This document shows positions 53,203-60,119 of a stretch of DNA of 60,119 bases, in pieces; the stretch's first letter is position 1; each line of letters starts with the position of its first letter. Below the pieces are notes generated by a model. It was not told the DNA's origin and searched no databases. It was given only the letters and a program-made list of their open reading frames with translations. Source of the stretch: Stutzerimonas stutzeri. GTDB lineage: Bacteria; Pseudomonadota; Gammaproteobacteria; Pseudomonadales; Pseudomonadaceae. The DNA lies in contig NZ_JAMOII010000022.1 of assembly GCF_024448985.1 (NCBI RefSeq), positions 1 to 60,119 on the forward strand, in the 5' to 3' direction. Made by a program: the position numbers and the translations under genes.

Positions 53203-54585
53203 TTAGTCGGATATCCGGTCGCGCCCCAGCGTCTTGGCCCGATAGAGGGCCTCATCCGCACGGCGCAGCAATTGATCGAAGTGGTCCATGGCGTCGGCAT
53301 CGAAGCTGGCCAGTCCAATGCTCATGGTCACGTACGGCGACACGGGCGAGGCTTCATGCAACAGATTGCGCTCGGCCAATCGCTGCTGCAGACGCTGAGC
53401 GGCACGGCAGGCTGCATCGGCATCGACGCCCGGCAAAAGCACGACGAATTCCTCGCCGCCAAACCGCGCCACCACTTCACCGGCGCGAGCGAACACGGAT
53501 TTGAGGGTATCGGCGACAGCTCGCAGGCAATGGTCACCCTGCGCATGGCCATAGTGGTCGTTGTAGCGCTTGAAAAAATCTACATCGCACATCATTACGG
53601 TCAACGGCTGGCCGAGGCGCAGGGCACGGCGAAACTCAACGTCCTTGATTTCATCGAAATGACGGCGATTAGCCAGGCCGGTGAGCGGATCACTCCGCGA
53701 CAGCTCTTCCAGCAACACGTTGGCGGCACGCAACTCGACGGTCCGTTCCTCGACCAGTTCGGCCAGACGGTCGCGATGCGCAGCCAGGGCCAGCTCATCC
53801 TGATGCTGGCGTTCGAGGTAAGCGGAGAGTTTCGCCTGCAAGCCATTGACGCCAGCTTCGAGCAGGCTCAGTTCGTCCCGACGCTTGGCTGAGCGATCGA
53901 GCCGCAACGTCTGTTCCAGATTCGCGGGCGTCAACCTGGTCAGGTGGCGGGCAATCCTGCGCACGTGCAGCGTGACTGTTCTGTTGAACATCCACATGAT
54001 CAGCCCGGCCAACAACAAGGACTGAATGACCTGGGTGACGACGATGCTGATGACCTCATCCAGCAGGCGCTTCCAGAGCACCCGCTCGTTACCTTCGAGC
54101 GTCAATTCGCCCACCGTTTCGCTAGCACCGGCGTAGGGTTCGTAGGTCAGGCTACGCTGCAGTTTGGGAATGCGGGGCGAGGCGGGGCCGTCCACCCTCT
54201 CGCGCCGCATGATCTCAGGCGCGCGGCCGGCGCGGATGATCTGCAATTCGACTCGTCCGACTAGAGCGACTTTGGCTACGCTGTCGAGCTGGGTTTCGAG
54301 CGCGTCACTGTCCATCTCCCAGATCGCCTTGGCCAGATTGCTTTGGAAGACTTGGTCGATGAGGATTAGCTCGGCGTTCATCGCGGCCAGGCTGGTTTGC
54401 CAAGCAGACCAAGTGCGCACACCGACGGTGGCAAAGGTAAACAGCAGGCAAAACCCTAGCGTTGCCAGCACCAGCCGGCGGCCGAGCGAGCCCACGGCGG
54501 CCGGAGGAGGAGCGGAATTGGCCGGGCTTGTTGGCGTAGCGCTCACGTCAGAGCCATTTTTTTGCAATCGCGTCATAACGCCCAT
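53203..54585 (-). CDS. Diguanylate cyclase with periplasmic sensor and HAMP
   Basis: 460 aa from the ATG at 54585 (AAGGTG 7 nt ahead; ATG 54576 and GTG 54546 are alternatives). Helices at about 35-57 and 183-203 enclose a 125-residue periplasmic domain (LILIDQVFQSNLAKAIWEMDSDALETQLDSV). A HAMP linker, a coiled coil and a GGDEF domain follow: DPLTGLANRRHFDEI, then GGEEF. The usual I-site RxxD is RAGE here, so feedback inhibition may be lost. It overlaps the upstream binding-protein gene by 38 bp and precedes a second one. Confidence 0.92.
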   Translation of the reverse strand: MGVMTRLQKNGSDVSATPTSPANSAPPPAAVGSLGRRLVLATLGFCLLFTFATVGVRTWSAWQTSLAAMNAELILIDQVFQSNLAKAIWEMDSDALETQLDSVAKVALVGRVELQIIRAGRAPEIMRRERVDGPASPRIPKLQRSLTYEPYAGASETVGELTLEGNERVLWKRLLDEVISIVVTQVIQSLLLAGLIMWMFNRTVTLHVRRIARHLTRLTPANLEQTLRLDRSAKRRDELSLLEAGVNGLQAKLSAYLERQHQDELALAAHRDRLAELVEERTVELRAANVLLEELSRSDPLTGLANRRHFDEIKDVEFRRALRLGQPLTVMMCDVDFFKRYNDHYGHAQGDHCLRAVADTLKSVFARAGEVVARFGGEEFVVLLPGVDADAACRAAQRLQQRLAERNLLHEASPVSPYVTMSIGLASFDADAMDHFDQLLRRADEALYRAKTLGRDRISD

Positions 54586-55315
54586 CGGCGCGCACCTTGG
54601 CCAAGGCTTCGCGGAAGCGCTCGACTACCTCGTCCGACGTGCTTTGGCTGAAGGCCATGCACAGGCCATCGGCCCCGCCCAGATCGTCCAGTTCCAACTG
54701 AGCCACAGCCGTCTCGTCGGGATTGCCGCTGGCCTGGCGCACCAGATAATGCGCATTGAGATCGTTGGATATCCAAAGATCCACTCGCCCGGCCTTGAGC
54801 TTTTTGTAGTTGTGTTCGTATTTGTTGCTCGACTGCAGATTCTGGCCGATGACGAAGCCTCTATCGAGCAGATACTCCTCGCCAACGTCCTGCTTCACCG
54901 TTGCGATCTGATATCGACGCGCGTCGTCGAGATTTTTTAAGTGGAACTGTTTGCCCGGAAGCGAAAACAGGTGCCAGCGTGTCGGCGCAATCACACCGAC
55001 CCACTTGAACAGCGCTTCACGTTGCGGAGTCCGGGCGATCGAATAGATCAGCACGTTTTCCGAGTTGAGCGCGATGTCGTACGCGCGCGCCCATGGCATC
55101 GACTGAATGTGTGCTTGTTCTCCGACCTCGTCCAGCACAGCCTGCACGACTTCGGTAGCCATGCCGGTCAATTTGCCGTCGACGGTCATGTTGTAGGGCG
55201 GTAGCTCTTCGGTGACGACAATAATGTCGGCGCCAGCGGAAGCTGGCTGGCTGCCGAGCAGCAATGCGAGCAACGACAAGGCAATACTCAGATGGCGAAA
55301 CGATGGTCCACTCAT
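54548..55315 (-). CDS. Periplasmic solute-binding-like protein (SBP_bac_3), upstream copy
   Basis: 255 aa from the ATG at 55315, with GGAGG 7 nt ahead. Signal peptide ends PASAG near residue 28. DIIVVTEELPPYNMTVDGKLTGMATEVVQAVL is the classic start of SBP_bac_3 lobes, and SMPWARAYDIALNSENVLIYSIARTPQREALFKWVG parallels the 52455-53180 paralogue. No transport genes accompany it. First gene of a three-gene run (binding protein, cyclase, binding protein), suggesting that ligand or redox state outside the membrane tunes c-di-GMP synthesis. Confidence 0.86.
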   Translation of the reverse strand: MSGPSFRHLSIALSLLALLLGSQPASAGADIIVVTEELPPYNMTVDGKLTGMATEVVQAVLDEVGEQAHIQSMPWARAYDIALNSENVLIYSIARTPQREALFKWVGVIAPTRWHLFSLPGKQFHLKNLDDARRYQIATVKQDVGEEYLLDRGFVIGQNLQSSNKYEHNYKKLKAGRVDLWISNDLNAHYLVRQASGNPDETAVAQLELDDLGGADGLCMAFSQSTSDEVVERFREALAKVRADGRYDAIAKKWL

Positions 55316-55659
55316 CGAGTGACCTCCGGGACGAGGGCCGTCAGGCATCTATCACGCAAAGTAGCCATCATATTGGCATTATTCATAAAGCATTCAAGCT
55401 CTCCTTTTTTCGGCGTCGTGAGAACAGACTTGAACGCCCGCCTACATTTGGCGCATTCCGCCGACGGACGGCGGCGCAACGCTCGTCGGGCCATTAACGC
55501 AGTCGGTCATGGCCCCCTTGTGCTCATCTAGCGCTGGCTAATTTCAGGAACCGACGGTCTGGACAGTTCGAACAGAACCAAGCGAGGCAAGTTCGAAAAG
55601 CGCCGCGATTAAGGGGCCATGGTAGAGTCGCCGCCTTCGATCACGCCGCAGGAGAACCC
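55316..55659. other. Divergent intergenic region, SBP / DUF2147
   Basis: 344 bp without a supported gene. An AT-rich stretch near 55360-55400 has TATGAT on the minus strand (55372-55367), a 5/6 match to the -10 hexamer, with a TTGAAT 19 bp ahead, about 50 bp from the binding-protein ATG. It is a fair promoter candidate for that operon. Confidence 0.4.
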
Positions 55660-56106
55660 ATGCGCTCGCTGTTCACCGCACTATTGCTGGCATTGCCGCT
55701 AACCGCCACATCAATGTCCTTCGCCGCCGAATCGCCAGCCGGACGCTGGCAAACCATAGATGACGAAACCGGCAAGCCCAGGTCCATCGTCGAGATCCAG
55801 GAAGCCGCCGACGGCACGTTGAGCGGCAAGGTGGCGGAGATTCTGCAATCGGACCAAGGCCCCAACCCGCTGTGCAGCGCCTGCGAGGGCGAGCGCAAAG
55901 ACCAGCCGATCACCGGCATGACCATTCTCTGGGGACTTAAGCCCGACGGCGAACGCGTCTGGAGCGACGGCAACATCCTCGATCCCGCCAAGGGCAAGAC
56001 CTACCGTGCCAAGGTCACCGTGCTCGAAGGCGGCGAAAAGCTGGAAATGCGCGGCTACATTGGCATCGAAGCGCTGGGCCGCACCCAGACCTGGATTCGT
56101 CAGTAA
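55660..56106 (+). CDS. DUF2147 periplasmic protein
   Basis: 148 aa. A signal peptide ends SMSFA near residue 22. The mature core PAGRWQTIDDETGKPRSIVEIQEA and CSACEGERKDQPITGMTILWGLKPDG ... DPAKGKTYRAKVTVLEGGEKLEMRGYIG is the lipocalin-like DUF2147 family, with a CxxC pair at about residues 72-75. Function unknown. AGGAG precedes the ATG. Single gene. Confidence 0.92.
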   Translation: MRSLFTALLLALPLTATSMSFAAESPAGRWQTIDDETGKPRSIVEIQEAADGTLSGKVAEILQSDQGPNPLCSACEGERKDQPITGMTILWGLKPDGERVWSDGNILDPAKGKTYRAKVTVLEGGEKLEMRGYIGIEALGRTQTWIRQ

Positions 56107-56447
56107 GGCGGAAGCCCTCAAACCCAGCGGATCGCACGACGTTGGCCTGGTCGGCGCTGCACATCGAGGGACTGTTGCAGGAGTAACGCAACCGCGTTGA
56201 TGTTGCTCCGAAGATTTAAAAGGGCTGGCGTTATCCGGCAAACACATCGGTCAACCGACCGCGAGGGCGCCGCCGCTGATGGCCGGTTGCTGTGTTGACG
56301 GGCCGGTTGCCCGTCACTATCGTTACCCGGCTGGTATGGGTTGATGCCTCGCGTCGCCGCGCAACGTCAATGACCCACTCACCACTCAATTTGGGATAAC
56401 CGAAGGCACACAGCGCCCGAAACCCCTCACCGGGAATCGGAGCCGTC
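56107..56447. other. Long leader of the MFS gene with hairpin
   Basis: 341 bp, no gene supported. It holds a perfect 8-bp hairpin TGACGGGC / GCCCGTCA (56296-56303 and 56309-56316) and a direct repeat GGCCGGTTGC (56281-56290 and 56301-56310). I do not recognise a riboswitch. GGAG precedes the MFS ATG. Confidence 0.4.
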
Positions 56448-57650
56448 ATGGATCTTCGCTTGTTTCTGCTATCGCTCACCACCTTCGCCGCTGGCGTGGC
56501 GGAGAGCGTTCTTATAGGTATTCTGCCGCCATTGGCCAGCGACCTCCGGGTATCGGTCAGCCTGGCCGGTCAGCTGACGACCCTCTTCTCCATCGCCTTT
56601 GCCATAGCCGTCCCGCTGGTCACCTGGCTGACCAGACGCTGGGAACGTCGCCGCCTGCTGGTAGCGGCACTGCTGATCTTCGCACTATTCAACGCTTTCG
56701 CCGCAATCAGTCCGAACTACTCCAGCTTGCTCCTGGCACGCATCGGCATGGCCGCCTGTTGCGGGCTGCTGATCGTGATGTCGACGCTGCTGGCATCGGA
56801 ACTGGCGCCACCGGGGCAACAGGGGCGGGCCATCGGCATCATCTTCATGGGCATCAGCGCCTCGCTGGTATTCGGCGTGCCGTTAGGCGTACAGGTTACG
56901 AGCTGGTTCGGCTGGCGCTGGGTCTTCTTCGCCATTGCAATCTACTCGTTGCCTCTGAGCCTGCTCCTGTGGCGATACTTGCCCGACAGCCGCTCCAGCA
57001 CCCTGCCAGGTCGCGCCGGCTACTTGAGACAGCTGAGCCACCGGCCGCTCTGGCTGGCGCAGGCCGTCTCGATTCTCCTGCTCGGCGGACACTTCACCTT
57101 ATTCACCTATTTCACGCCGTACCTGGCAGCGATGCTTGGGATGACCGACGCCGCGGCGGTAAGCGGGCTGCTGTTGCTGATCGGCCTGGCAGCGCTGGGT
57201 GGCGGCTATCTGGGCGGCTGGCTGGCCGATCGCGTAGGCCCGCGCCTGACCCTCGTGCTTATTCCCGCAGCCTTCTGCCTGGCGCTGGCGGCCATTCCGC
57301 TGAGTTTGAATAGCGCCCTCTTCATCCCGAGCGTAATGCTCTGGAGCACCATCAGCTGGATGATTTCTCCGGCCGTGCAGAGCTTCCTGCTCCACAGCGA
57401 CCCAGCCAGCGGCAGCGCCGGGGTCGCTGTGAACACCTCGGCGATGCATCTGGGTGTAGGCCTGGGTGCAGCAGTAGGCGGGCTGGTCGTAGCGCTTGCG
57501 GGCGTGGGCTGGACGCCTTGGGTCGGTCTTTGCCTGACGGTACTGGCAGTACTCTGCGCAATTGGCGCGGTTACTTACAGGAGGAATGCTGAATTGGACT
57601 CGTCCAATGTGCTGGCGCCGGCCTCACATTCGCAAACAGGCCCACACTGA
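56448..57650 (+). CDS. MFS transporter (DHA1-like efflux family)
   Basis: 400 aa, 12 hydrophobic helices. FAAGVAESVLIGILPPLASDLRVSVSLAGQL and the loop 2-3 motif TWLTRRWERRRLL are typical of the DHA1 drug/arabinose-like exporters. FGVPLGVQVTSWFGWRWVFF is motif C, the antiporter signature of helix 5, so outward transport is likely. The substrate is not predictable. The C-terminal 20 residues are polar. The following autotransporter remnant begins just after the stop. Confidence 0.85.
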   Translation: MDLRLFLLSLTTFAAGVAESVLIGILPPLASDLRVSVSLAGQLTTLFSIAFAIAVPLVTWLTRRWERRRLLVAALLIFALFNAFAAISPNYSSLLLARIGMAACCGLLIVMSTLLASELAPPGQQGRAIGIIFMGISASLVFGVPLGVQVTSWFGWRWVFFAIAIYSLPLSLLLWRYLPDSRSSTLPGRAGYLRQLSHRPLWLAQAVSILLLGGHFTLFTYFTPYLAAMLGMTDAAAVSGLLLLIGLAALGGGYLGGWLADRVGPRLTLVLIPAAFCLALAAIPLSLNSALFIPSVMLWSTISWMISPAVQSFLLHSDPASGSAGVAVNTSAMHLGVGLGAAVGGLVVALAGVGWTPWVGLCLTVLAVLCAIGAVTYRRNAELDSSNVLAPASHSQTGPH

Positions 57651-57708
57651 TCATGGTCTCGCCCATCAGGTGTCTATATTTCCTGCATACGGAACTGAAG
57701 GCGGAGCT

Positions 57709-58119
57709 ATGTTGCAGGCAACAAAAAGCACCAGTGTTGGTCACGTGGCAGCCAAATTCGATGGCTACACCGAAACAGGCGGCGGTTTCCCGGTTCGTTG
57801 GGACAACCGCACCGAGCGGACCACTACCGGTCGCGTCGGCATGGACGCTGTACATACCCACAGCCCAACTGTCATCTTGCTAGCAAGACTCCAAGGCGTG
57901 CATCGGTTTGACGGTGGAAGCGACAGCGCACACGGCGAGCTTCCTGGCCTGTCGACCTTTGAACTTCCAGGCCAGGCGTATCGGCAGAACTGGTTACGGG
58001 CAGCGGTTGATGCGGAGGCCGCACTGGGTGGCGGCGTAGGCTCGGTCATGCTCAACCGAACCAGCGAGGGTGGAGATGCTGACTACTGGCTGGTACTGAA
58101 CTACAAATGGTTGTTGTAA
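57709..58119 (+). pseudogene. 3' remnant of an autotransporter beta-barrel
   Basis: 136 aa from the ATG at 57709 (GGAG ahead; the frame is open to 57562 but overlaps the MFS gene). The last 75 residues match the C-terminal strands of the autotransporter barrel: LLARLQGVHRFDGG, LPGLSTFELPGQAYRQNWLR and GSVMLNRTSEGGDADYWLVL. It ends KWLL instead of the usual aromatic residue needed for outer-membrane insertion. There is no passenger or signal peptide, so it is probably a decayed end of a larger gene. Confidence 0.75.
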
Positions 58120-58131
58120 GCCTTTAGTGAT

Positions 58132-58166
58132 AAAAACGCCCGGTCTTCGATCGGGCGTTTTTGTTT
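58132..58166 (+). terminator. Rho-independent terminator after the autotransporter remnant
   Basis: AAAAACGCCCG / CGGGCGTTTTT (58132-58142 and 58152-58162), then TGTTT region. Perfect 11-bp stem. That a good terminator survives supports descent from a functional gene end. Confidence 0.88.
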
Positions 58167-58250
58167 GCATCTTGGAGAAGGGCAGCCGGGGTACCGTCCG
58201 CCGGACTGCGGGCCGCTTGAGTCAGCTCAAGACGGACCGTCCGTTTGTAG

Positions 58251-59147
58251 TTAGTCGCGCTCGCTCACGAGCGCATCGATGAAGGGCAGAGCGCTGTTGG
58301 GTAGCACGGTGCTGGGAAGCTTGCCATCCCAACGCTCTGCTTTGGTCAGTTCGACGAGTGCCTGGTTTGCCTTGAGGGCATCAGCACGCGCCTTGATGGC
58401 ATCGGCTTCAGCCTCACCGCGAAGGCGGGTGGCCTCGGCTTCGGCGCGCGCCCGGGCAAGCGACGAGTCAGCGGCAGCCTGCGCCTGGGTCACAGCGATT
58501 TCGGCGTTTACCCGCTCGCGTGCGAGATCCTGCTCGCGCGTTTTCACTGCCACCTCGGCTTTCATACGCTCCTCGATAGAGCGCTCGTACGCGTCGGAAA
58601 AGTCTATGTTCTCCAACTGAACGCTATCGATTACCACCGGCCCTGAGATGGCGTCAGTAAACGCCTTGGCGTAGTCGAGGCCAAGCTGTCCACGCTCTTG
58701 AACTGCACGTACTGCGGTGTACCCACCAAAAACCCGCTCGGCCTGAGTACCGATCTGTCGGCTGATGAGCCGCTCTACCAGCACCTGTTCGCTGCCGAAT
58801 TGCTTATAAACGCGCTCGACGTCATCGGGCGAGACATGCCACGAAACCGAAATCGACATGGAGGCCGTTTGCTGGTCGCGACTATAGGCTTGGACGTTTT
58901 TGTAGGTAGTCGTCTGGTTCTGCACCGAGATGATCTTGACGCTATCGATCCAAGGAATCTTGAAGCCAAGACCCGGCTCGGCGACTGAAACAAACGCACC
59001 GTTACGCAGCACCACGCCGCGCTCTTTTTCGTCGATGGTATACCAACTGCTCATGACGCTGACGATGGCCAGCAGGCCGATGGCGACCACTACTACCAGT
59101 CCGGATAGCAGGGGGATACGCGTACTCATAGTGTTGAGGTCTTTCAC
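58251..59147 (-). CDS. SPFH/prohibitin-family membrane protein
   Basis: 298 aa from the GTG at 59147, chosen because AAGGA stands 9 nt ahead; an ATG at 59129 lies six codons in. One N-terminal membrane anchor (about residues 12-34), then an SPFH (band 7) domain: IDEKERGVVLRNGAF, PGLGFKIPWIDSVKIISVQ and SWHVSPDDVERVYKQFG. A long Ala/Glu/Arg coiled coil follows (about 195-270). Like HflC/prohibitin it probably forms membrane microdomain scaffolds. No NfeD or FtsH gene adjoins it. Confidence 0.88.
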   Translation of the reverse strand: MKDLNTMSTRIPLLSGLVVVVAIGLLAIVSVMSSWYTIDEKERGVVLRNGAFVSVAEPGLGFKIPWIDSVKIISVQNQTTTYKNVQAYSRDQQTASMSISVSWHVSPDDVERVYKQFGSEQVLVERLISRQIGTQAERVFGGYTAVRAVQERGQLGLDYAKAFTDAISGPVVIDSVQLENIDFSDAYERSIEERMKAEVAVKTREQDLARERVNAEIAVTQAQAAADSSLARARAEAEATRLRGEAEADAIKARADALKANQALVELTKAERWDGKLPSTVLPNSALPFIDALVSERD

Positions 59148-59273
59148 GGGCAAATCCTTTTGGCTCCTAGGGGGCGCAGGATTATAGGAACTTGCGACGG
59201 AGGAGAACGCGAGCGGGTTCGCGGTCTAGCGCGCAGGATTTGGATATGCCATGAGGTCCTGGTTAGGCGCCCA

Positions 59274-59822
59274 TCACGAAGAAAGCGCCCTAACGCGCGA
59301 AAATAAATCTGTCCCCTTTTCTTTCCATAACCCTTGGAAGCAAGGACCGGTATCCAACCATCCTGCCGCTTCGTCAGCTTCTATGCGATTGAGATAGCTA
59401 GACCAGCGGTAGTCGCTCGGGTCGGCCACCATCCGTGCCCGGACTGGGTTCAGTTCGATATAGCGAGCGCATGCAAGCAGGTAGGCGTCGGTCTGCACGA
59501 CGCTTGATTTATAACGACTTTCCCAAAGTGTGCCTGAGCGGCCTTCCAACCGATTGCGATACCTTGTGGCTCGTGCGGCGAGCGCCTTCATCAACTGACC
59601 AAGCCCCGCTACCGACTCACCCGGAGCCAACAGCAAGTGAACATGGTTCGTCATCAAACAGTAGGCGTAAACCTTGACACCAAAGGCGTCTTTCAACTCG
59701 CGTAGATCCGCCAAGTACCGCTGGTAGTCTTCATCAGCCGCGAATACAACCTGCCGGTTGTGGCCTCGCTGGACGACATGGTGCGGATAATTTGGCAGAA
59801 CAAGACGACCCATCCTGGGCAT
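59274..59822 (-). CDS. REP-associated (Y1) transposase
   Basis: 182 aa from the ATG at 59822 (GGAGAG 7 nt ahead). MPRMGRLVLPNYPHHVVQRGHNRQ, YAYCLMTNHVHLLL (the metal-binding HUH motif HVH) and the tyrosine region YLLACARYIELNPVRARM define the RAYT/TnpA-REP branch of the IS200-like family. It acts as a single-strand nuclease thought to move REP palindromes. Its C-terminal codons lie within one copy of a flanking direct repeat. Confidence 0.92.
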   Translation of the reverse strand: MPRMGRLVLPNYPHHVVQRGHNRQVVFAADEDYQRYLADLRELKDAFGVKVYAYCLMTNHVHLLLAPGESVAGLGQLMKALAARATRYRNRLEGRSGTLWESRYKSSVVQTDAYLLACARYIELNPVRARMVADPSDYRWSSYLNRIEADEAAGWLDTGPCFQGLWKEKGTDLFSRVRALSS

Positions 59823-59929
59823 AGTACTCTCTCCATTCTTTGGAAAAGACGTCAGGTTAGCGAAGACACATGAGGCGATCTGAAGCATCTCTCACAAACA
59901 GGCCGGAAAATAAATCTGTCCCCTTTTCT
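59299..59929. mobile_element. RAYT element bounded by 24-bp direct repeats
   Basis: Identical 24-bp sequences containing AAATAAATCTGTCCCC flank the transposase: 59299-59322 (inside its 3' end) and 59906-59929 (before its start). AAATAAATCTGTCCCC is a motif I know from RAYT neighbourhoods in several gammaproteobacteria. The direct orientation suggests element ends or recombination sites. The unit is about 630 bp. Confidence 0.7.
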
Positions 59930-59951
59930 GTTCTTTACTCCTTTTTCCCAA

Positions 59952-60119
59952 CTAAGAAATCACATCAAGACGACCACAGGAACACCGAATCAAATCTCCT
60001 ACACTAATATCTCCAGGCAAAACATCATCTAATTCAATGACAACTGAACCAACCACTACCAACCGCTTTTTGAGGTCAATCACTTCAGCCAAAAACTCAT
60101 GAGCAAAACTCTCACCTAA
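59952..60119 (-). CDS. Partial AT-rich hypothetical gene (3' end, truncated by window)
   Basis: 55 codons plus TAG, open to the right edge. The peptide ends ... VVVGSVVIELDDVLPGDISV and then GDLIRCSCGRLDVIS. Not recognised. It is much AT-richer than the rest of the window and uses codons such as TTA and GAT freely, suggesting recent transfer. It lies directly upstream of the RAYT element on the same strand. Product and length cannot be judged. Confidence 0.55.
   Translation of the reverse strand, partial: LGESFAHEFLAEVIDLKKRLVVVGSVVIELDDVLPGDISVGDLIRCSCGRLDVIS

Noticed and set aside
56107-56447. Riboswitch in the MFS leader
   Set aside because: A hairpin and a short direct repeat are present, but no known aptamer core was recognised.
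1-60119. CRISPR array, tRNA, rRNA or prophage
   Set aside because: No regularly spaced repeats, cloverleaf or rRNA signatures, or phage structural genes were seen on either strand.

Overview
The window is chromosomal DNA of a high-GC gammaproteobacterium of the Pseudomonadaceae, most likely the Stutzerimonas/Pseudomonas stutzeri-mendocina group. This rests on protein sequences recognised by eye: a PstS and large PstA/PstC of Pseudomonas type, a secreted cutinase that lines up residue for residue with the known Pseudomonas mendocina enzyme, and housekeeping genes (ilvD, folA, recBCD, rlmI) of Pseudomonas character. No rRNA, tRNA, CRISPR array or prophage was seen.

Layout. 0-9.7 kb: rlmI, a secreted cutinase, ilvD, two NCS2 purine-type permeases around a DUF1090 gene, and an FAD oxidoreductase. 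9.8-16.1 kb: a metallophosphoesterase, a YitT membrane protein, folA, glpQ, a DUF4282 membrane protein and a DUF2868/DUF3482-GTPase pair. 16.3-23.4 kb: the Pho operon phoU-pstB-pstA-pstC-pstS on the minus strand. PhoB-type boxes lie before pstS and again before pstC, and long inverted repeats flank pstB. 23.5-26.2 kb: yciA, a membrane diguanylate cyclase and an AEC transporter. 26.5-30.5 kb: an unassigned three-gene operon encoding an OmpA-domain lipoprotein, a five-helix membrane protein and a secreted VWA-like protein. 30.7-39.5 kb: recC-recB-recD. 39.8-41.5 kb: a Na/Pi cotransporter.

41.6-48.9 kb: a TAXI-type TRAP transporter, a sigma-54 two-component system, and a divergent DUF4168 gene with a well-formed -24/-12 promoter. 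49-52.4 kb: yehS, an alpha-carbonic anhydrase and a COG2509-type flavoprotein. 52.5-55.3 kb: a diguanylate cyclase between two periplasmic solute-binding-like proteins. 55.7-59.1 kb: DUF2147, an MFS transporter, an autotransporter remnant and an SPFH protein. 59.3-60.1 kb: a REP-type (Y1) transposase between direct repeats, then an AT-rich partial gene that looks foreign.

Themes. Phosphate is prominent: pstSCAB-phoU, glpQ with 11-bp-phased PhoB-like heptamers, and a Na/Pi symporter. Dispersed palindromes with a GGTGGGCT(T/G)(T/A)AGCCCACC core occupy several intergenic gaps and have remodelled two gene junctions. Between recB and recD the insert forms a small ORF whose ends overlap both neighbours. 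Beside yehS a second, diverged copy of the gene's last 42 bp survives. The best candidate for an undescribed system is the OmpA-lipoprotein/membrane/VWA operon at 26.5-30.5 kb.
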